From positions 1 through 13,736 of the forward strand of contig MNIY01000041.1 of assembly GCA_001919995.1 (NCBI GenBank): a stretch of DNA of 13,736 nt, read 5' to 3'. Positions within the stretch are counted from its first letter, which is position 1, and every line of letters starts with the position of its first letter. Below, in pieces: positions 1 through 6,600 of this stretch. Below the pieces are notes generated by a model. The model had not been told where the DNA came from, ran no database searches, and was given only the letters and a program-made list of their open reading frames with translations. The DNA is from Ktedonobacter sp. 13_1_20CM_4_53_11. Its GTDB lineage: Bacteria; Chloroflexota; Ktedonobacteria; Ktedonobacterales; Ktedonobacteraceae. The position numbers were made by a program, and so were the translations under genes.

Positions 1-671
1 GCATCGGTTGGCATAATCAGACTGATGACCGCAGTAATATTCTGGACCATGTAATCCTGGGCAGGTATGGCGAATTGCACGATACTGGAAATAAAGGCTC
101 CCATAAAGAGCATAACAGCGATGGCGCCGTTGGCCGCGGTCGGCACGAAGGCTCCACAGAGCGTGATCAGGCCGAGCAGCACGAGCATACTTATCTCGAG
201 CATACCAATGGCGGCGAAAGCGTACGTAGGCCAGTAACCGGTGAACCAGTAAATAATGCCCATGAAGGCGAGAGAGAGGAGCAGCGTATACAGGCCCAGG
301 ATTAACGCGTATCCCAGCCACTTGCCGAAAATAATCTCGGCGCGGCGCAGGGGTTTAGGGACAATAACGACAAAGGTTCCGGCCTCGATCTCACCGGAGA
401 TCATGCTGATGGTCAAGAAGATGGTCATCGTGCTGATGACCAGATAGACCAGCCACATAGCGAGAATGGTTATGGCGATACCGGCGTAGATCGTAGGCAA
501 GGTTGGATCCGTGCCATTGGCCACGTGGTTTGCCTGCATCCGGTCGATCGCAGCATGGATGAGCAGCCCGAATAAAACCAGCATCAACAGGGTGAGAATA
601 GCCATGGTGAGAAAAAGGCGGCGACGAATGGCTTCTTGTAACGTAAAGCGGGTGATCAACAACCATCCCAT
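1..671 (-). CDS. ABC-2 type transporter permease, C-terminus missing at window edge
   Basis: Membrane-spanning subunit of an ABC exporter, partner of the ATPase encoded just upstream. Reading from the ATG at 671 to the left edge gives 223 residues without a stop. Hydrophobic segments lie at about residues 18-42, 62-92, 119-143, 149-176 and 180-200. Between the second and third is the motif typical of ABC-2 permeases: a Gly-Glu-Ile-Glu-Ala-Gly-Thr stretch (93-99), then Pro-Lys-Pro-Leu-Arg-Arg (105-110) and a Gly-Lys-Trp (116-118). The start has an upstream GGAGAGG ribosome binding site about 9 nt away. The gap to the ATPase stop is 24 bp, so the two are almost certainly co-transcribed and form one transporter. 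The substrate cannot be read from the sequence; drugs, lipids or peptides are usual for this class. The protein continues beyond the window, so the last membrane segment(s) are not visible. Confidence 0.9.
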   Translation of the reverse strand, partial: MGWLLITRFTLQEAIRRRLFLTMAILTLLMLVLFGLLIHAAIDRMQANHVANGTDPTLPTIYAGIAITILAMWLVYLVISTMTIFLTISMISGEIEAGTFVVIVPKPLRRAEIIFGKWLGYALILGLYTLLLSLAFMGIIYWFTGYWPTYAFAAIGMLEISMLVLLGLITLCGAFVPTAANGAIAVMLFMGAFISSIVQFAIPAQDYMVQNITAVISLIMPTD

Positions 672-695
672 GGTATAGTTTCCTCTCCAAGGTTC

Positions 696-1697
696 TCAAT
701 ACTGTGACGATTCGATAGTGCGCAAGAAGAGCTGCTCGAGCGTGCGCCGACGCGGCTGCAGGCTAAACAGGCGTGTTCCACTGGCGTGAACGGCGGCGGC
801 AACATCCGCCGCCTGTTCGTCGTCTTGCACCTCGACCAGCAGGCGGAGCGGGTTAGCTTCGTCGCGTTGCACCGCGAGCGAGACTGCTCCAACGCGGCGG
901 AGGAGATCAGCGCTCACGGCATTGACGCGTACCTCTAACACCAGTGGTTCGTCGAAGAGTGTCGCAGGAGGCCCAATCTTCAAGAGTTGACCATGATGGA
1001 TGATCGCCACGCGATCACAGATAAGCTCGACATCTCCAAGCTGGTGCGAATTGAGGAAGATGCCGATGCCTTCCATCTTCAGTCGTAGGATGAGATTGCG
1101 CATGTCACGCTGCCCAAGGGGATCCAGTCCAGAGGTCGGTTCATCGAGAATTAGTAGCTCCGGTTGGTTCAGCAAAGCCTGAGCCAGCCCAATACGCTGT
1201 AACATGCCCTTGGAAAAGGTACCGAGTTTCTGTCGTTCGCAACCGGTCAAGCCGACCAGTTCCAGCAACTCCTGGGAGCGCTTGCGCAATGGAGCGCCGC
1301 CTAAGCCGTAGAGTTGTCCGTGAAACTGTAAAAACTCCTGCGCGCGCAACCAGCGATGGAAATTGGGCAATTCTGGCAGGTAGCCAATTTTCCTGCGCGT
1401 TTCAAGATGACTGACGGGGTGTCCTAGCACGCGAACGGTGCCCTCTGTAGATGTAACTAGACCTGTGAGTATTTTGACCACAGTACTCTTACCGGCACCA
1501 TTGGGACCCAGGAAACCAAAGGCCTCACCGCGTTGCGTGACGAAACTGACATCATTGACCGCAACGAGGCTACCATATGCTTTACGTAAATGGTCAACTT
1601 GCACAGCAGGAACACCACGATCTTCAGCGTGGTGTTCCTGCTGCCCACTCGAGATTGTGCCAATCCCGCCGGTGCTATGGTGTGCTTGTTCACTCAT
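696..1697 (-). CDS. ABC transporter ATP-binding protein (ABC-2 exporter type)
   Basis: Cytoplasmic ATPase that powers the adjacent ABC-2 permease. In the 333-residue product, Walker A GPNGAGKS is at 64-71, the signature loop is the variant SKGMLQR at 162-168, Walker B LLILDEP ends in catalytic Glu186, the D-loop SGLD is at 189-192 and the switch His is H218. The Q-loop position has GYLPE (Glu109) instead of Gln, a variant seen in CcmA/BcrA-like exporter ATPases. Residues 1-30 form a His/Gln-rich N-terminal tail outside the fold. A C-terminal extension of about 80 residues (from about 255) follows the nucleotide-binding domain, as is common in this subfamily. I chose the ATG at 1697; a TTG directly before it (1700) is also in frame. 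The Shine-Dalgarno is weak (GATGGG), and the start lies 18 nt after the anti-sigma stop, so translation may depend on upstream ribosomes. Confidence 0.95.
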   Translation of the reverse strand: MSEQAHHSTGGIGTISSGQQEHHAEDRGVPAVQVDHLRKAYGSLVAVNDVSFVTQRGEAFGFLGPNGAGKSTVVKILTGLVTSTEGTVRVLGHPVSHLETRRKIGYLPELPNFHRWLRAQEFLQFHGQLYGLGGAPLRKRSQELLELVGLTGCERQKLGTFSKGMLQRIGLAQALLNQPELLILDEPTSGLDPLGQRDMRNLILRLKMEGIGIFLNSHQLGDVELICDRVAIIHHGQLLKIGPPATLFDEPLVLEVRVNAVSADLLRRVGAVSLAVQRDEANPLRLLVEVQDDEQAADVAAAVHASGTRLFSLQPRRRTLEQLFLRTIESSQY

Positions 1698-1715
1698 CAA
1701 GATGTACCCATCTAT

Positions 1716-2888
1716 CTAAGGAAGTGAATTGGCGGTAGTCAACAGTTGGGCAGCGTTGCCGATATCGCCACCTAATGCATAGATCATACCATGAGTTTGC
1801 CAGACCACAATACCCCCAATAGGTGTGTTGTCCGCCAGGAGCAATCCCGGAGCCCCATGGATGGTGACGTGCTGCGCTGTGAATTGAGGTGGTACGGGAA
1901 TCGGCATCGTGCCACTATTGAGATCGATCTGTCGCAATTGCGCCACTAGCTGTGATGGTAAATTCGGGAGTGAGAGCATGAAATCGCGCAGTTCGTTGAG
2001 CGATGCGCTCCCTGTTGCACGTATGGTCGGACTGGGAATCTCGATGACCATGAAGGATTTATCGCGGCTGTCAAAACTCATCTCAACGCCGGGGGCGACG
2101 CTCACAGAATATTTTGCGCCATCTAAATTTGCTGGAATAGACATATTGCCATGTCCATTGCGCACGAGGTAGGCATGTGTCTTCGCAGCGCTAAAGGTAA
2201 AGGTTAACTGACCACCTTTAACCACAGCAAAGGAAGGATGATGTACGAGCCCCTGTGGTAAGTGAGCGGGCAGCGCAATGGGGAAGGTGACCAGCCGTTG
2301 CGCCTGGGCCTGCGTCAGATTATCCTGCAATTTCAAACTATTGGCTGTTGCTTGCCAGGTGCCAAAATCCTGTATGCCAGGCAGTGGATGCGAAGAGAGG
2401 TCGCGCGGGTCGATATTGACAGGCTGAAATTGCTGGACGCGAAAGAGTGAGAGGAATTGGTCCGCTAAGGCGCTGGCGTTCGGCAAGATCACCAGGGCAA
2501 GCAAGATAGCCGCTGCCACTGCCGCTACCCAGTTCCGTCTCAACTGTCGCCAGACAAATGACGATTTTTTCTCGGCTGGTAGCGCTTTCAAAACAGGAGC
2601 GCTCTTCTTGAGAGGTGTTGTCTCGCGCAGGTGTGTATGCAGCTTGGTGAGTGCCGTGACAGGATCGGGGACCTCACCCGGTGCGGGATCTAACGCGGAG
2701 AGCAGGGTATAGACCTCACTCCCGCCACTGGTAATGAGCCGATCATTGGCAGCGCAGTCACCGCAGGTAGCGATATGCTGTTCAACTTGTGCTACTTCGT
2801 CTGCTGGCAACTCATTATCACGCCGGGCAATCAAGATGCTTTGATCGAGACAATTGTCGTTATGCTCTGGGTGCTGTAACTCGTTCAT
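1716..2888 (-). CDS. Membrane-anchored anti-sigma factor with zinc-finger motif
   Basis: Likely holds the neighbouring ECF sigma factor inactive until an envelope signal arrives. The 390-residue product has a cytosolic N-terminus with the ZAS-type His-x3-Cys-x2-Cys motif (H38, C42, C45), one membrane helix at about 120-140, and an outer domain of about 250 residues. The last 45 residues, with a Val-Val-Trp-Gln-Thr-His-Gly-Met-Ile-Tyr-Ala-Leu-Gly-Gly core, resemble the end of DUF4367-type outer domains; this is pattern recognition, not a search result. I prefer the ATG at 2888, preceded by a perfect AGGAGG, over an in-frame start at 2918 (10 residues longer). From 2888 the gene overlaps the sigma gene by 29 nt, so the two are probably translationally coupled and made in fixed ratio. 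What the outer domain senses is unknown. Confidence 0.88.
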   Translation of the reverse strand: MNELQHPEHNDNCLDQSILIARRDNELPADEVAQVEQHIATCGDCAANDRLITSGGSEVYTLLSALDPAPGEVPDPVTALTKLHTHLRETTPLKKSAPVLKALPAEKKSSFVWRQLRRNWVAAVAAAILLALVILPNASALADQFLSLFRVQQFQPVNIDPRDLSSHPLPGIQDFGTWQATANSLKLQDNLTQAQAQRLVTFPIALPAHLPQGLVHHPSFAVVKGGQLTFTFSAAKTHAYLVRNGHGNMSIPANLDGAKYSVSVAPGVEMSFDSRDKSFMVIEIPSPTIRATGSASLNELRDFMLSLPNLPSQLVAQLRQIDLNSGTMPIPVPPQFTAQHVTIHGAPGLLLADNTPIGGIVVWQTHGMIYALGGDIGNAAQLLTTANSLP

Positions 2889-3429
2889 GATACCTCCTGC
2901 GAAATTCCCGTTCAGCACGGGCCAATAACGCGCCCACAGAAGCTGTTGCTACGCCTGTAGCTTGCGCGATTTCGGCATAACTTAAACCTGTACTACGCAA
3001 TAAAATATACGCCTGTTGTCGTTCGGGCATTTCCGCCAGAATCGAGCGTACCAGAGCTGCCTGTTCACTGATGAGCACATGTTGCTCGGGGTCTTGTTGT
3101 GCCTCTGCCTCAGGTGTGCTTCGTCGAACTGTTTCGCTGACCTGTTCCTCGCGTTTTGTGCGCCGCTGCCTGCTCCGCAAGGCATTCAGGCCGAGGTTGG
3201 TGGCGACACGGCAGAGCCATGAGCGTCGTTCTGCTTCGCTTTCGGCTTTAGGCGGTACACGGTGGTAACGCAGGAAAACTTCTTGAGCGATATCTTCCGC
3301 CTCGTCGCTCTGTCCCACACAGCGATAGGCGAGTTGATAGACCAGGCTATAGTAGCGTGTAAAAACTGTTTCAAACGACGCTTCGCTGGTTGAGGCAAGG
3401 ATAGGCCGGTTTCTGATGTCTGATGACAT
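2860..3429 (-). CDS. ECF-type RNA polymerase sigma factor (sigma-70 family)
   Basis: Directs RNA polymerase to a specific promoter set, probably including its own operon. The 189-residue product has the two-domain layout of ECF sigmas. Region 2 spans about 18-92, with the acidic DEAEDIAQEVF helix (42-52) and a later WLCRVATNLGLNALRSRQRR stretch (71-90). After an acidic, variable linker, region 4 (about 124-180) has a helix-turn-helix around YAEIAQATGVATASVGALL. The length is normal for the family. The start is uncertain: the ATG at 3429 has GGAG 12 nt upstream, while an in-frame GTG at 3450 adds seven residues but lacks a well-placed ribosome binding site. It is the first gene of a four-gene minus-strand operon, followed by an overlapping anti-sigma and an ABC exporter. 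That order suggests the exporter is a target of the stress response. The ECF group cannot be assigned by eye. Confidence 0.93.
   Translation of the reverse strand: MSSDIRNRPILASTSEASFETVFTRYYSLVYQLAYRCVGQSDEAEDIAQEVFLRYHRVPPKAESEAERRSWLCRVATNLGLNALRSRQRRTKREEQVSETVRRSTPEAEAQQDPEQHVLISEQAALVRSILAEMPERQQAYILLRSTGLSYAEIAQATGVATASVGALLARAEREFRRRYHERVTAPRA
2893..2898 (-). promoter_or_regulatory. Ribosome binding site deciding the anti-sigma start
   Basis: AGGAGG on the minus strand, 4 nt before the ATG at 2888 and inside the end of the sigma-factor gene, where it encodes two Arg residues. It favours the ATG at 2888 over the upstream in-frame start at 2918. Confidence 0.7.
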
Positions 3430-3494
3430 GTTTTGTTTTAACTCCGTCACACCTAGAGCGTTGTGCTCATCTGAACCTCGTTGTGCTTAATCAT

Positions 3495-3500
3495 ATTGTA
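3495..3500 (-). promoter_or_regulatory. Possible -10 element of the sigma/anti-sigma/ABC operon
   Basis: TACAAT on the minus strand, 66 nt before the sigma ATG, matches five of six positions of a sigma-70 -10 box. No good -35 hexamer lies 16-18 bp upstream. I did not find a convincing ECF-type AAC/CGTC promoter in the same gap. It is therefore only a candidate. Confidence 0.25.
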
Positions 3501-3550
3501 GACACCACCCGGCCGAATTTTGTGACAGTATGTTTTCTTGTCCTTTTTCT

Positions 3551-3574
3551 CCATCACAGGCGGCGGAGTGATGG
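3551..3574. repeat. Inverted repeat in the gap between the NACHT gene and the sigma operon
   Basis: CCATCAC and GTGATGG form a perfect 7 bp stem around a 10 nt G-rich loop (C-rich on the minus strand). The stem can be extended imperfectly by a T-run on the left (3544-3548) pairing with an A-run on the right (3577-3581). It lies 31-54 bp past the NACHT stop. A minus-strand transcript would have an A-run, not a U-run, after the stem, so it is not a standard intrinsic terminator. It could stabilise an mRNA end or bind a regulator. The rest of the 175 bp gap shows nothing clear besides the candidate -10 listed separately. Confidence 0.5.
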
Positions 3575-3604
3575 ACGAAAAAAGTGACGCTGTCTAAGCA
3601 AGCA

Positions 3605-6600
3605 TCAAGCCTGAGTTTTCCCGCGCAGTAGATTGATCTGCTGCTGTAAGAGGGTATTGTATGCCTCCAGCTGGTTAATTTCCGCCTGGAGTGCTTGCCG
3701 CTCCTGCAAAGACTTTTCGAGATTTACCCGGTATCTCTCTCTCTCCTGCGAAACCTCGGCGAAACTCTGACGGATGGCCTCTGTCTCCTGCTCTGCCTGT
3801 TGGAGATTTCTGAGGAGCGCGTCCCTTTCCTGGGTCGCCTGATAGAGTTCATTGCCGCGGAGCCCGTGTTCATGCTGGGACAGTTTTAAATTATCCTCTA
3901 GCTCGCGGATGCGCGCCTGGTCATGCACGATACGCGAGGTCAGATTCATAATTTCACTCTTACGGGCTTCGCGTTCGTTCTGCAGATCATTTTTGAGCTT
4001 CTGCATTTCTGGCTCGTAGCGCCGGCCAAGCAGAACGTTATACAGGTCGCTTTGGGGACTGCCCTCCGGGGTAATTTGCCGGAGGTGTTGGAGTGTTGGA
4101 ACATCCCAGTCCCCGTTAGCTAGCAGACTGCCGAGGGCGCGCAAGGATATCGTGAGTCTCTCGACATTTACTACGCCCGTCCTGTTACTCGATAAGCCAT
4201 ATTTGCTCACGGATTGAGCATACTCATAAATGTCATTCGATGCTCCGAGCAGGCCGATCATACTGATGGCTTCCGCGCGCAGCGACATGGGGGCGTGTGG
4301 ATCGTTGAGGATATTCAGCAGAGCTATAATTGCTTCATCTCCCAGGAACAAAAAGGCATGCACGAGCTGTTCATAATGCTCCGGATAGTCGTAAAGCACC
4401 TGGACGAGGTGCCTGATTACCGAGTCTCCTCCATGTAAAAATAGGAGAGCCATGACGCGCAGGCTCGTACGTTCTTTCTCATGAATCTGCACATACTGGA
4501 TTAAAGCTGGAATCATCTCTTGATTGGCTGCTGGGAGCGTTTCCTCATCGTGTATGCGTTCCAGGAGTAATGCCTGTGCCATAGCGATATCTCCTGGTTG
4601 ATCACTTGTCAGCAAATCCACCAGAGCATCCTTGATCTCCTCGGTGGGCATATTATGAAAGATATTCAAGGCCGCTTCCCGGCGCGCGCGATTGCTGGTA
4701 TCGCCGTGCGCAACCCAGATAAAGGGAAGAGCCGGCGCCCCTATTTCTTGCAAGATATGTTGCGCTGCCCTGGCTACCATCTCGTCCTGGTCGGTTATTA
4801 ATTCGCCCACGCCGCGCACAACCGGTCCACCAACCTTGATCAACGCTGTCTCAGCACCACGCCGTCGTTCCTCCATACGCAGCGATTCCAGCAGACCATT
4901 GAGCACGATTCGCTGCCAATCGGGTTTGCGTGCCAGGCGCGCCAGGGCTTCAGAAACGTCGTTCACCAGGTGTGCATCTTCTAAACCATCAAGCAAAGCA
5001 GGAACACTGATGTCTACCAGGTCGTTGGTCAATACTTCCAGTAGCGCTTCATGGGCTCGCAGCGGGAGCGTCATGCCAAAAAGGCGGACGACATGCGATA
5101 GAGTAGCCGGGTTTTGACGCACCAGGGTGATAATAATGTGCTGGGCGTGCTCCTGAACCATGATTCTTGGGTCATCCAATGCTATGATGAGCGGCGTCAA
5201 GACCCGAGGGCCGAACCGCGGTAGAATAGAAGCAGCTGCATCGCTACGTTCGGGGTCGCCAAGTAAATTGACGAGCGGAGGCATGGCCACTTCGGGGTAG
5301 TTGAGGAGAAACTTCGCGATGGCGTCGCTCCATCCCGGGCGATTTAAGGCTTCCAAGAGCGGCGGGACAATAATTTGCCCCTGCATTGCAGACAATGTTC
5401 GATGAACCGAGTTTTTTATGCGCTCGTCCTCATCGAAGAGGTGCTCAACCAATACCTGCGCCGCGTCGGCTCCTTGCAATTGGAAGGTCGTCAAGATTTG
5501 CCGCGCCTGAGCATCGCTGCAGCGTGGTAGCATACTGAGCAATTGTTCGCCAGGGAAAGAAGCCATTCCCAGGACGGCGCGGCGTATGCGGGGCGTAGTC
5601 GCCGTTTCATGCTGGACATCCAGGGCTGTGATCAGTTCATCAAGAGCGACGACCCCAAAGGAACTGAGAGCCTCGATGGCTTCTTCGTAGATTTGTGGCT
5701 GGGGACTTTCCAGCATCTCCAATAATGGAGCGACAACTTGCTGTTTAGGGAATTGACTGAGTGCACGAATGACCGCGATTGCCAATAGAGGTTCATCTTG
5801 TGATGGCTTGACAAGGGAGATCAACGCGGGCATGGCTCGACTATCCCGGGTCTGTTCCAAAACTTGTACCAGTAACCGCGTGCGTCCAGGTACAATGGGA
5901 GATGTTGCTTGAGATACCGGCACAACAATCTCCTGACGCATGCCTCCGAGCATCTGTGCGGCACGTTCGGCCACTGTGTCATTTGGATCACTGAGTACGA
6001 GATTGATCAAGCCAGGGATGCTCTCGGAACCAAAGGAATGCAGGGTATTTGTGAGTTGCTGTATAACAAGAGGCGATGGATCAGCGACGAGACGGAATAT
6101 GGCAGGCAGCGCATCGGGATCGTGTACGTTTTTCAATACCTCCAGGATGCGCAGGCGCACCGCTTCTGCTGGTTCTTGTTTCAGTTGATCTAGCAGGTAA
6201 GGGGTCGCGGTAGGCCCAAGTTCTTGTAGCGTTTGCACCGTATTACCGGCCAATACGTCGTCACCGGAGGAGAGATAGTGAATAAGCATTGGGAGCGCTT
6301 TTCCCTGTGAACCATCTATGACCGCCTGGTTCCCCGGTGGTGGCAGCTTTCCAGTCGGCTGCTCTTCAATCTTTTGTGCCTCTTGCAGGGCAACCAGTCT
6401 TGTCAGGATAGTGCGAGCCTGTTGCTGAATTTCCTGCTCAACGGCGTAGTTTGAAGTGAGGACCGTGATCAGGGCTTCCAGGATGCGCTGGTACTGCGGC
6501 GGGGTGAGCCGGCGCCTGGCGTCTTGCTCATACAGGAAACGTTCGAGAATAGTTAATACTGCCCCATGGGTCAGACGCGTCGAGTGAGCGGGCGTAGCAT

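Noticed and set aside
75..305. A 76-codon plus-strand open frame at the left edge
   Set aside because: Highly charged His/Glu/Gly composition typical of the antisense of membrane helices; it lies wholly within the permease gene.
391..699. A 102-codon open frame on the minus strand overlapping the permease
   Set aside because: It is rich in His, Arg and Pro with no family pattern. The frame starting at 671 gives clear ABC-2 membrane helices and motifs, so this is a shadow.
3551..3574. Intrinsic terminator for the NACHT gene
   Set aside because: The stem is good but the following bases on the minus strand are A-rich (and on the plus strand too), so there is no U-tract on either side in the right place.
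4692..5117. A 141-codon open frame on the plus strand inside the NACHT gene
   Set aside because: Arg/Ser-rich antisense of the HEAT region, with no ribosome binding site or domain. The opposite strand is a continuous 1808-codon gene.
5040..6300. Tandem DNA repeats or a CRISPR-like array in the HEAT-coding region
   Set aside because: The periodicity exists only in the protein as degenerate HEAT helices. I see no recurrent identical DNA units or spacer pattern.
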